Positions 52,572 to 60,031 of a stretch of DNA of 64,000 bases are shown in pieces. Below the pieces are notes generated by a model. That model saw nothing but the letters and a program-made list of their open reading frames with translations. It did not search any database and was not told the DNA's origin. Origin of the DNA: Proteiniphilum acetatigenes DSM 18083 (GTDB lineage Bacteria; Bacteroidota; Bacteroidia; Bacteroidales; Dysgonomonadaceae); assembly GCF_000380985.1 (NCBI RefSeq), contig NZ_KB905692.1, positions 310,001-374,000 of the forward strand. Direction: 5' to 3'. The position numbers and the translations under genes are program-made. Numbering within the stretch: the first letter of the stretch is position 1; each line of letters opens with the position of its first letter.

Positions 52572-53318
52572 CTATTCTTTATTTTTCAAAATGCTTTTGC
52601 GCACGTCGTTCATGGTAAAGGCATACTGTTTCCGTAGCCTGCCGAGTTTTTCACCGGCCCGGTCTGAAGGGATGTCCAGATCAGTTGCAAGCTTCTCCGC
52701 CGGGATGCCGTATTTGTTGGCAACAAACTGCAGGGTTTGCCTTCCGTTGATCTCCTGGTCGGCAAATACAATTTCAGTCAGGGTCGGCCCCATTTTTTTC
52801 GAATCCGCCGGAGTAGAAACGTCCATTTCCTTTTCTGTTTCTTTTGTCGCTACTTTACGGATTTCTCCCGGCAGCACGGTTCTATGAGTTTCTTGTTTGA
52901 TTTTTCTGTTCAGATGTAACGATTCCCTTGTAACGATCTCCGGTTCCACAAAAAGAGGAAAGGCAATCAGGAGAAGACCGGCACCGACAACCAGTGTGGC
53001 CGATATTGCACGTAAAACTTTATCAGGAACCATTCGTTTGAAGATTCCAACGATCATTTTCCAATGCAGGATAATGTGAAGAAGTAAAAGAACGAGGAAA
53101 ACGATACTGATGATCAGGTGAATGGATCCCCACTGGTGACGCGTTAATCCCCAAAATTCCAGTTCAACACCGGCCCCGTAGCGTTCGTTCCGCTGAATAC
53201 CGGGGATCAGTACATATTTTATCAGGAAGCCGATTCCCGCCAAGGGCATGAGCAATAATAACATGATGATGTCAATGCTCAGGTTCAGTTTTGATTGATT
53301 ACACCACTTTTGTTTCAT
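52572..53318 (-). CDS. DUF4405 membrane protein with soluble C-terminal domain
   Basis: 248 residues. Three membrane segments (about 12-34, 66-86, 104-124) carry histidines in a cytochrome-b-like arrangement (TRHQWGSIHLIIS and LLLHIILHW), as in DUF4405 proteins thought to bind haem. A charged linker follows, then a domain of about 60 residues (GRQTLQFVANKYGIPAEKLATDLDIP and LGRLRKQYAFTMNDVRKSI), a pattern seen on redox proteins of anaerobes. It may be a membrane electron carrier. It is 142 bp after the thioesterase gene in the same direction. Confidence 0.75.
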   Translation of the reverse strand: MKQKWCNQSKLNLSIDIIMLLLLMPLAGIGFLIKYVLIPGIQRNERYGAGVELEFWGLTRHQWGSIHLIISIVFLVLLLLHIILHWKMIVGIFKRMVPDKVLRAISATLVVGAGLLLIAFPLFVEPEIVTRESLHLNRKIKQETHRTVLPGEIRKVATKETEKEMDVSTPADSKKMGPTLTEIVFADQEINGRQTLQFVANKYGIPAEKLATDLDIPSDRAGEKLGRLRKQYAFTMNDVRKSILKNKE

Positions 53319-53460
53319 TTTGGATAATTTTTTCAGTTATTGCTTAAAATCATAGTTGACGGGCAGGATCCCAGCCTTATTTTATTTTTCCCGTTTATAA
53401 GGCCGGGTCATCATGCCGCTTTCCAAAACTTTTACGTTTTGATGGCCGGTTGGAAGCGGT

Positions 53461-53871
53461 TTATGTTTTCAGGTTAGCGTGAATGGCTTTTAAAACAAAA
53501 TCGGGGGCATGGCACGGTTTCCAATTTTCCTTTTTTACGAAGGCCAGTTCCGTTTCTGCTTCATTGATCAGTTCCTGCTTTTCATTATACAGGCTATAGC
53601 TGAACCAGAGCCGGACTCCTTTGACGGCTGTCAGGGTTGTTCTTGCAGTTAGCAGAGCATCGTACCGGGTGGTTTTCAGGAAATGGAAATCCATCCGGAT
53701 AACCGGGAGCATGTATCCGGCATCTTCAACCGACTTATAAGAAATACCGATGCTCCGGAACAATTCCCAACGTGCTGCCTCGTAATATTTCGCGTAATTG
53801 GCATGGTGCATGGTTCCCATCTGGTCAGTATCCGGGTACAAGACCCGGAAAATGTAGTCGTATTCGATCAT
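53461..53871 (-). CDS. acyl-CoA thioesterase, YbgC/4HBT family
   Basis: 136 residues, a single hot-dog domain. DTDQMGTMHHANYAKYYEAARWE is the YbgC/FadM signature with the catalytic Asp. It hydrolyses acyl-CoA esters. It starts 9 bp after the Mrp-like gene, so it is part of the same operon, though its link to metal-cofactor work is unclear. Confidence 0.88.
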   Translation of the reverse strand: MIEYDYIFRVLYPDTDQMGTMHHANYAKYYEAARWELFRSIGISYKSVEDAGYMLPVIRMDFHFLKTTRYDALLTARTTLTAVKGVRLWFSYSLYNEKQELINEAETELAFVKKENWKPCHAPDFVLKAIHANLKT

Positions 53872-53880
53872 ACTGCTGTT

Positions 53881-54720
53881 CTATTTATGCGTGCTTTCTT
53901 TTCTCTGATTGGCCAAAATGCTATCCGCCAGGCCGGAGAATACTTTTTGTATTTGCTCATTCTGAAAAAGAGTATCAAGCGACCCTTCATCACAACTTTC
54001 ACGGATATGCTCATTCAGCGGTATTTGCGCGATAAGCGGGATCCCGAATGTTTCTGACAATTTTGCTCCACCTCCCTTGCCAAACAGGAAATATTTTTCG
54101 TCGGGATGAAGCACGGGAATAAACCAGGACATGTTCTCCACGATTCCCAGCACGGGTACCGCCACATTCTTGTTGTTGAACATACCGATCGCCTTGACCA
54201 CATCATCCAGTGCAATCGTTTGGGGGGTAGTCACCACGACGGCGCCCGTGATTTCATACATCTGCAACAGGGTCAGATGCACGTCGCCCGTTCCGGGGGG
54301 AGTGTCGATCACAAGATAGTCGAGTTCACCCCAGTCCGTATCATTAAGCAATTGCCTGAGGGCATTCGACACCATGGGGCCGCGCCAGAGAAGTGACTGG
54401 GCAGGATCGATAAAAAAACCGATGGAGATCACCTTGATCCCATGGCAATCAAAGGGTTCAATCCATGTCTTCCCCTCCTTTTCAATGGAGAGCGGACGCT
54501 GGCCGTTCAGGTTAAAGAGCGTAGGCACCGAAGGGCCATGGATATCGGCATCCAGCAACCCGGTTACATAACCCTCCTGCGCCAGTGAAAGCGCGAGACT
54601 TGCCGCAACGGTCGATTTACCAACGCCTCCTTTTCCGGAAGCAACAATAATAATGTTCTTAATATGGGGCAACTTTGTCTTTTCAAAAGGCACTTTTGCT
54701 GTTTTACTTTGCTCGTTCAT
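53881..54720 (-). CDS. Mrp/NBP35-like P-loop ATPase
   Basis: 279 residues. The deviant Walker A SGKGGVGKST (residues 28-37) and VIDTPPGTGD (Walker B / switch region) place it in the Mrp/ApbC/NBP35 group, Fe-S cluster carriers. The C-terminal CxxC of ApbC/Nbp35 is missing: where VCPHCG is usual this protein reads WFIPVLHPDEKY, as in other Bacteroidota Mrp proteins as far as I recall. In the known Desulfovibrio orange-protein operons an Mrp-type ATPase partners the NifX-like protein. Confidence 0.9.
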   Translation of the reverse strand: MNEQSKTAKVPFEKTKLPHIKNIIIVASGKGGVGKSTVAASLALSLAQEGYVTGLLDADIHGPSVPTLFNLNGQRPLSIEKEGKTWIEPFDCHGIKVISIGFFIDPAQSLLWRGPMVSNALRQLLNDTDWGELDYLVIDTPPGTGDVHLTLLQMYEITGAVVVTTPQTIALDDVVKAIGMFNNKNVAVPVLGIVENMSWFIPVLHPDEKYFLFGKGGGAKLSETFGIPLIAQIPLNEHIRESCDEGSLDTLFQNEQIQKVFSGLADSILANQRKESTHK

Positions 54721-54819
54721 CTTCTTCTTTTTATTTTATTTATTCAATTTTCCCTGTATCAATCTTTTTTGCAATCCCGACAGCCGGTCGATGAAGAGGA
54801 TGCCGTCGAGGTGATCCTA

Positions 54820-55755
54820 TCATATCTCCGTTAAATTCCTGATCCAAAATAATTTACCGTCATATCTCACCTGCCTGACCTTTTTCTCTTCGATCAACTG
54901 CTCTAACAGCGTGTTGTCCGCCCGGTTCTTCCGGAGTAGCTCACTCATTGCTTCTTCCCTGATGGGATGCACGGCGCTGATGTGAAGGATATCCGCCCTG
55001 GCGTCACCGGTAAAGCCGGTATTGGCGCCCTCAAAGCCGAGCAATAGCTCCGTTTTTAAACCGGTTTCTGAATAGATCTGCCAGGCACGGTTGACAGCCG
55101 CTTCATCCGGTTTTTTCACGGAAGGTAAAGCAGGGGGACGGGTTGGTACAGAGAGATAGGCGATATCAGGGTCTATCTCAGCGATCAAAACTGCGTTTTT
55201 ACGCAGCAGTTCCGGATAATCATTCACCCCATTCACCAACATTGTCTCAGTAGCCAGGGTACCATCGAAAGCAGCCGCAAAGGAATGGAGCCCGTCGAGA
55301 TAATCCTGGAACGAGAGATCGGGGTGAGGTCTGTTGATTTTCCTCCAGACCGGCTCATTGTTCGCATCTATCTTCACCGACACCCAGTCGGCAAGCGACA
55401 ACTCGTCCCGCACACGCTCATCCCTTAAAAAGGAAGCATTAGAGATCACCGCGACCGGTATCCCAATTGTTTTGAGTAGTTTGATCGATCGTCCCAGATA
55501 AATATCGAGTGTAGGTTCCCCGTTGGCGACAAAGGTGAGATAATCGGGTATTTCACGCAGTTTCCAAAGATGCTCCTCTACTGCCCTAAAGATCTGTTCC
55601 GGCGAATAAAACGATTGCCGGGTAAGCGTATAGTGACGGGTGGCGCCCACCTGACAGTAGATGCATGCATAGGAACATATCTTTTTACCGGGTATATTAT
55701 TGATCCCCAGGCTCTGTCCCAGTCTTCGTGACGGTATGGGGCCAAAACTAATCAT
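54820..55755 (-). CDS. radical SAM protein, COG0731-like
   Basis: 311 residues. The radical SAM cluster motif is CSYACIYC (CX3CX2C, near residue 28), followed by TFVANGEPTLD and a TIM-barrel fold. The last 55 residues look like a small winged helix (MSELLRKNRADNTLLEQLIEEKKVRQVRY). It resembles Fe-S oxidoreductases often annotated COG0731, whose chemistry is unknown. Its place between Mrp and MinD ATPases makes a role in cofactor or peptide modification plausible. A possible decayed frame (GILFIDRLSGLQKR) lies in the 99-bp gap after it. Confidence 0.82.
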   Translation of the reverse strand: MISFGPIPSRRLGQSLGINNIPGKKICSYACIYCQVGATRHYTLTRQSFYSPEQIFRAVEEHLWKLREIPDYLTFVANGEPTLDIYLGRSIKLLKTIGIPVAVISNASFLRDERVRDELSLADWVSVKIDANNEPVWRKINRPHPDLSFQDYLDGLHSFAAAFDGTLATETMLVNGVNDYPELLRKNAVLIAEIDPDIAYLSVPTRPPALPSVKKPDEAAVNRAWQIYSETGLKTELLLGFEGANTGFTGDARADILHISAVHPIREEAMSELLRKNRADNTLLEQLIEEKKVRQVRYDGKLFWIRNLTEI

Positions 55756-55810
55756 ATTTCCTCTTTTTTCTGTTTAAAAACGCCTCATCCTCCCAAACGG
55801 GTAAAACCGG

Positions 55811-56710
55811 TCATATTTCCTCTTCTTTATGAATACCCATGCGGTTGAATTTGAATATTTGTTGATGGAGAGACAATATTTCCTTCGCCGCGGTCGATTC
55901 CGGTGCCCATTCAACGACGGTTTTACAATGCAGCATTGCCTCCACCACCTCCGGTTCAAAAGGGATCATTCCGACCAACGGAATACCCTCACGCCCGCAC
56001 CACTCCGCTATCTCGACCGTTATCTGCCCGTTCAGGTCATATTTATTGATCACCACCGCCGAAGGTATATGAAAGCGGTCGGTCAGTTCTTTCACCCTTA
56101 TCAGGTCATGAAAAGCCGACCGGCTCGGCTCTGTCACAAGTACGGCAAGGTCTGTACCGCTCATGGAGGAGATGGCGGGACAACCCGTGCCGGGTGGCCC
56201 GTCGATAAGGATGGTGTCAACGCCCCTTTTCTCCTGTAGCATTCGGGATTGTTCACGCACCACATTCACCAGCTTGCCGGAGTTCTCCTCTCCCGGTGCC
56301 AGGCGTGCATGCACCATCCATCCGTTACGGAAACTGCCTGTATACCAAAAGCTGTTGTTACTCTCCTTCATACTGATGGCATCGGCCGGACAGACATGCA
56401 TACAAAGCCGGCAACCGTCGCATGAAGTCACGGAAACGGTAAAACGGCCATCGTGAAACAAAATAGCGTCGAACCTGCAGTGATCCATACAGGCGCCGCA
56501 ACGCGTACAAAGGGATTGGTTGATTACCGCTTTAGCGCCCGTGGTGAACCGTACCTGTTTCTCATCCTCCGGTTGTAGAAGGAGATGCAGGTTGGCCACA
56601 TCCACATCGCAATCGGCTACTATCAACGGCCCGTCAATGGTTGCCAGCGCTGCGGCCAGACTGGTCTTACCCGTTCCCCCCTTGCCACTAAGTATTACTA
56701 TCTGTTTCAT
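55811..56710 (-). CDS. MinD-like ATPase with inserted ferredoxin domain (1)
   Basis: 299 residues from the ATG at 56710, the canonical start (MKQIVILSGKGGTGKTS); another ATG six codons earlier is possible. The P-loop ATPase is interrupted at residues about 62-110 by two [4Fe-4S] motifs (Cys68, 71, 74, 78 and Cys97, 100, 103, 107). IDGPPGTGCPAIS is the Walker B/switch region. These ATPases accompany NifX-like orange proteins in anaerobes. The upstream 150-bp gap includes a 7-bp periodic stretch. Confidence 0.92.
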   Translation of the reverse strand: MKQIVILSGKGGTGKTSLAAALATIDGPLIVADCDVDVANLHLLLQPEDEKQVRFTTGAKAVINQSLCTRCGACMDHCRFDAILFHDGRFTVSVTSCDGCRLCMHVCPADAISMKESNNSFWYTGSFRNGWMVHARLAPGEENSGKLVNVVREQSRMLQEKRGVDTILIDGPPGTGCPAISSMSGTDLAVLVTEPSRSAFHDLIRVKELTDRFHIPSAVVINKYDLNGQITVEIAEWCGREGIPLVGMIPFEPEVVEAMLHCKTVVEWAPESTAAKEILSLHQQIFKFNRMGIHKEEEI

Positions 56711-56804
56711 TTTTTTAGAGCCAAGCATTCCTGAACGTTTTATCCGTTCAAAAAATGAACTGAAACGCTTGAATTTTGATTTTTCTTCTTAAAAGACTAT
56801 GAAT

Positions 56805-56832
56805 CAATAAACAAGACACAAGAGCCAAGACA
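56805..56832. repeat. short 7-bp periodic tract between the two MinD-like genes
   Basis: Four heptamers in register: CAATAAA, CAAGACA, CAAGAGC, CAAGACA. Confidence 0.45.
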
Positions 56833-56874
56833 TTTTAATTATATTCTTGTGGAAGAATGATTAGTATGTTCGTT

Positions 56875-57741
56875 TCATACTGATTGAAAATGGAGGATCT
56901 GTTTTAACAATCGCCGGAACATTTCCCTGTAGGAAGTATGTTCCCTGGATAGAAGTCCCCCGTCGGAATATATACGGGCGATCTCCCGGTCAAAAGGTAT
57001 CTCCATCAGCAACGGTATATCGTATTCCTTAAGCCACTCATACATCTCCCTGTTGCCCGGCCCTGCTTTGTTGATAACCACGCCAAAGGGCTTACCGATC
57101 TGCTGGACGGTAGAGACCGACAACTTCAGATCATGCAGTCCGAACGGGGTGGGCTCACTTACCAAGACAACGTAGTCTGCCTTATCGACCGTAGCAATAA
57201 AGGGGCAGGAAATGCCGGGCGGTGAATCCAGAATAGTCACCTTTTTGTTGCCAGCCTCGTGAATAGCTTTTTTTATCACCGCCACTGCGGAGTAAACCCT
57301 AACCTCCGAACGGCCCTCTGTCAACCGGGAGCGAGGTCCATAAGCAGACCGCTTCACCTTACCCAATAGACGGGGCTTCTCAGTGATGGCGCCAGCCTCG
57401 CAGGCATAACTACATGCACCGCAATCGTGACACAAATCGGGCAACACCTGGATCCACCTTTTTTCCGGCAGATAGAGGATGGCATTGTAAGCACAATAAT
57501 CGTAGCATTTCCCGCAGAAAGTACATTTGTTGGGGTCAATTACCGGCACCTGTTGGAATACCTCCGTCACCGACTCCGTATCGCCGGGCAAAAAACCGGC
57601 TACGTTAGGCTCCTCCGCGTCACAGTCGGCCAGCACACATTCCATACCCATCTCTGAAGCCAACCAAAACAGGTTGGTAGCAACAAACGTCTTACCGGTA
57701 CCTCCCTTACCGCTGGCAATCGCTATCCTCATCCTGTCCAT
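56875..57741 (-). CDS. MinD-like ATPase with inserted ferredoxin domain (2)
   Basis: 288 residues (a Met three codons in is an alternative start). Walker A SGKGGTGKT is at residues 10-18; the inserted ferredoxin holds Cys73, 76, 79, 83 and Cys104, 107, 110, 114; ILDSPPGISCPF is the switch region. It is a paralogue of the ATPase at 55811. Paired genes of this kind are typical of orange-protein operons, where they are believed to act together. Confidence 0.92.
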   Translation of the reverse strand: MDRMRIAIASGKGGTGKTFVATNLFWLASEMGMECVLADCDAEEPNVAGFLPGDTESVTEVFQQVPVIDPNKCTFCGKCYDYCAYNAILYLPEKRWIQVLPDLCHDCGACSYACEAGAITEKPRLLGKVKRSAYGPRSRLTEGRSEVRVYSAVAVIKKAIHEAGNKKVTILDSPPGISCPFIATVDKADYVVLVSEPTPFGLHDLKLSVSTVQQIGKPFGVVINKAGPGNREMYEWLKEYDIPLLMEIPFDREIARIYSDGGLLSREHTSYREMFRRLLKQILHFQSV

Positions 57742-57760
57742 CCATTTTCACCATCCTCCA

Positions 57761-58618
57761 TTACCTTTCAATATTATTGCCGACACAGACAAAGCTGCCT
57801 TCCTTTACTCCCAGCCTGTCAGCAATCACACCACATTTTACCATCAAAAGAAAGAAGATATCCCTCTTTTGCTCTTCTATCAATCCCTCCAGATTGCCCT
57901 GCCCTTTGGAGATGACCAGATCGGCTTCTTTGAAAAGTTGAAGAAACTGGCCGGAGCATCTCTCCAGGATTGTCGAGGGAGCGTCATAACCGTTATCGGT
58001 CACATGGGCTACTTCATCCATCCCAACCTGCAGGGCGTCTTCTCTTGTCACATCGTTAATCACCGGAGCGCCCCGCACGGCATACCACACGTTCGGATGA
58101 TGAAAGGTTTCAATAAGCAGTTTATCAAAGACAATCTCGCCTGCATTGTCGCCCAGGTAAAGGATTGTTTTCGCACCGGAGATCCGTCGCTGTAAGTATG
58201 CAACATGATCAACGGCGAAATCACTGCTTTCCACCATTTCCAAGGTCTGCTCCAGATCAAAAGAGTCCGATACTCCATAATCGATAATATTTCCGGCAAC
58301 AGCAAGCCGTACTGCCGTGTCAAACGGATTGTCCGAGTGGTCAATCCTCTTCCTAAAGGCCTCATACATATAGAGTAACCGGGCGTTACTATCATATTTT
58401 ACCTTCCTGTAAGGATCGGCTACCCCGCTTCTTTCACTGAAAAGCTTGTAAAGTTCTCTTGACAAGGCAGGGACAGAAAAACCCGCGCGTCCGTTTTGAA
58501 AGAGAGAGAACATCTCCGCCGCAAGCGCTTTTTTCTCTTGGGCGGAGAGCACCTGCTGCTCAATCAGTCGTTCGAAGTTACGGGCAAAGCAAAAATAGCA
58601 TCTGTAGTCTGCTTCCAC
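57761..58618 (-). CDS. DUF89 / ARMT1-like metal-dependent phosphatase
   Basis: 285 residues. YLGDNAGEIVFDKLLIE (metal-binding Asp-Asn) and ISKGQGNLEGLIEEQ are the two hallmark motifs of DUF89, a family of metal-dependent phosphatases acting on damaged or phosphorylated metabolites. The N-terminus has CYFC. It lies 19 bp upstream of the second MinD-like gene and 12 bp after a NifX-like gene, so it is embedded in the cluster; its substrate is unknown. Confidence 0.87.
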   Translation of the reverse strand: MEADYRCYFCFARNFERLIEQQVLSAQEKKALAAEMFSLFQNGRAGFSVPALSRELYKLFSERSGVADPYRKVKYDSNARLLYMYEAFRKRIDHSDNPFDTAVRLAVAGNIIDYGVSDSFDLEQTLEMVESSDFAVDHVAYLQRRISGAKTILYLGDNAGEIVFDKLLIETFHHPNVWYAVRGAPVINDVTREDALQVGMDEVAHVTDNGYDAPSTILERCSGQFLQLFKEADLVISKGQGNLEGLIEEQKRDIFFLLMVKCGVIADRLGVKEGSFVCVGNNIER

Positions 58619-58630
58619 ATTTCAACCTTT

Positions 58631-58969
58631 TTAGTGATCGCAGGCATTTTTACCGGCGACAAGCGATTGCCGATAATAGTCGGCGACCAGCTCACGCGGA
58701 CTCTTATACTCGGCTGCCACATGCACCTTTATCTCTTGTTGCTCGAAGAGCTTGATGGCTTTCTGTCCCATCCCCGCCGCAATCACTTCGGTAACGCCCC
58801 TCTCGGCGAGCCATCCCGGCAGCAGTCCGGGCTCATGCGGCGGTGGAGTCAGCAACGTCTCACGCAGGATCGTTCCCTCTTCTGCTTCAATAATGGCAAA
58901 CTGACGGCAGTGTCCAAAATGTTGACATAGCCTGCCCTCTTCCAGGGGTATCGCGATCACCTGTTTCAT
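58631..58969 (-). CDS. NifX/NifB-like (dinitrogenase Fe-Mo cofactor family) protein (1)
   Basis: 112 residues, a single domain of the NifX/NifB C-terminal/orange protein family: IAIPLEEGRLCQHFGHCRQFAIIE, then RGVTEVIAAGMGQKAIKLFEQQ. Such proteins bind metal-sulfur clusters; in Desulfovibrio the orange protein of this family carries a Mo-Cu-S cluster. Nitrogenase genes are not present here. Its stop region overlaps nothing, but its start overlaps the DUF5320 gene by 4 bp. Confidence 0.9.
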   Translation of the reverse strand: MKQVIAIPLEEGRLCQHFGHCRQFAIIEAEEGTILRETLLTPPPHEPGLLPGWLAERGVTEVIAAGMGQKAIKLFEQQEIKVHVAAEYKSPRELVADYYRQSLVAGKNACDH

Positions 58970-59238
58970 GCAAATCGTCCTTTACAGGATCCGTCTCTTC
59001 TTCTTAACCCCTGTCTCATTCCTCTTCCGCCCCCCGGCTGAAAAGGAACATTCGACCCATTTCCTTCGACCATGGGAGTGTCCCTTCTCTCGTAGCGGGA
59101 CTGGTTAGGAGCATCTGCCCCAGTTCCTTCCCGCGCTTCGAAATCGTTTCTCCCTCTGTTGGCCGGGTTACAACGTCCCCGTCCTCTTCCACTCATAGTC
59201 CCCTCTCCGTCGGGGCCTTTTCTGTTAAATCCAGGCAT
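58966..59238 (-). CDS. DUF5320-like small Gly/Arg-rich protein
   Basis: 90 residues, rich in Gly, Arg and Asn. The start MPGFNRKGPDGEGTMSGRGRGRC resembles DUF5320 proteins (typically MPRGDRTGPxGxGPMTGRGxGYC) that sit beside NifX-like genes. It is probably disordered; Cys23 and one Cys near the end are its only cysteines. The function is unknown. Confidence 0.75.
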   Translation of the reverse strand: MPGFNRKGPDGEGTMSGRGRGRCNPANRGRNDFEAREGTGADAPNQSRYERRDTPMVEGNGSNVPFQPGGGRGMRQGLRRRDGSCKGRFA

Positions 59239-59252
59239 AATTACCTCCTTTT

Positions 59253-59576
59253 TTAAATATTTTTTTTGAGAAATTGAATCACTTCGCCAATATTTCGGTA
59301 TCCATCCTCCAGCCGGACCAGTCGAACAGGAAGCTGATCGATGATCGATGCCGCTTTCCCACCGGGATCTCCTGTAATGATCTGTTCCACCCCTTTCGAT
59401 ACTACCAGTTGCACCGAAGCGGGACCGGCACCTTCATTATAGTCTCTCTTGGGATTTTCAATAAACTCAACAGACTCACGCTCCGTATCATAAATAACAA
59501 AATATTTGCAGCGTCCAAACCGCCTGTCAGGTGCGGAAGTCAACTCCTTGCCGGTGGACGTGATGGCTACTTTCAT
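59253..59576 (-). CDS. NifX/NifB-like (dinitrogenase Fe-Mo cofactor family) protein (2)
   Basis: 107 residues. MKVAITSTGKELTSAPDRRFGRCKYFVIYD and GVEQIITGDPGGKAASII are the family's start and nucleotide-like loop. It is the first gene of the long minus-strand operon and directly follows the operator-bearing promoter at 59635. It resembles the classical orange-protein partner more than the NifX-like protein at 58631 does, because of its full RFGRC motif. Confidence 0.9.
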   Translation of the reverse strand: MKVAITSTGKELTSAPDRRFGRCKYFVIYDTERESVEFIENPKRDYNEGAGPASVQLVVSKGVEQIITGDPGGKAASIIDQLPVRLVRLEDGYRNIGEVIQFLKKNI

Positions 59577-59634
59577 TGGATGGTTCTTTAACGATTATTT
59601 TCTAATTTCAACTGTTTATATTATAACAACGCCA

Positions 59635-59666
59635 CAAATATAATGAACATACGTTCATTTCGCAAG
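59635..59666 (-). promoter_or_regulatory. promoter of the NifX-MinD operon with palindromic operator (site 3)
   Basis: On the minus strand: CTTG (near -33), then a 20-bp spacer containing ATGAACGTATGTTCAT (59658-59643), then TATATTTG (59642-59635). The operator therefore lies between -33 and -7, where a bound protein would block the polymerase. This is the same palindrome as sites 1 and 2, with perfect 6-bp arms, but it abuts the -7 box directly instead of at 9 bp. Confidence 0.8.
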
Positions 59667-59819
59667 TGTTTTCCGTTTTTTATATAATTATTTTTTTATT
59701 CCTCAAGTGTTATAGTAAAGATCATTCCCTTTTAGCCGTATATCTTCATAGGTTTCAGTTGAATTAGCCTCCCTCTATTTATAGCGGGCGGATGGTACGT
59801 TTTTTCAATCAGGTATATA

Positions 59820-59945
59820 GAGCTATTCCGTTAAGTAGCACGAATTGAAACCCAATTCACTTGAAATTACGTCGTTGCGAAGATTATCCCGGAATCTGTA
59901 TGGGCTGAGATCAATTTTATTTGGGTTATGCCATAGGGGGAAGTT
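59820..59945. repeat. degenerate copy of the dispersed intergenic repeat (tentative)
   Basis: GAGCTATTCCGTTAAG at the left and TTATGCCATAGGGGG at the right correspond to the ends of the 45806 repeat, but the middle is only loosely similar. The 455-bp gap 59577-60031 otherwise holds the promoter and the pnuC-like fragment. Confidence 0.35.
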
Positions 59946-59948
59946 TTT

Positions 59949-59990
59949 TGATCTCGGTATTCGGTCATTTCAAATGGAAACGGATGATGA
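59949..59990 (+). pseudogene. 42-bp copy of the 3' end of pnuT
   Basis: 39 of 42 bases match 49110-49151. Read in the PnuT frame it gives LISVFGHFKWKRMM, against VISLFGYFKWKRMM in the intact gene. The similarity stops abruptly on both sides, and the original stop codon is replaced. It is a fragment of a second pnuC-type gene or a small duplication. Confidence 0.8.
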
Positions 59991-60031
59991 GCAGTGAAAC
60001 AACTGCTGAAAGGCAAATCGGTTGAGAAGCC

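Noticed and set aside
56855..56880. Possible fourth operator between the MinD-like genes (GTATGTTC)
   Set aside because: Only one half-site matches the palindrome; the second arm does not align and no TAnnTTTG box is near it.
57527..58195. 222-codon plus-strand open frame spanning two genes
   Set aside because: It runs antisense across the junction of the MinD-like and DUF89 genes and has no family signature.
58631..59576. Nitrogenase-related locus because of NifX-like genes
   Set aside because: No nifH, nifD, nifK, nifE, nifN or nifB is present; the MinD/Mrp/DUF134 context fits an orange-protein-type cluster.
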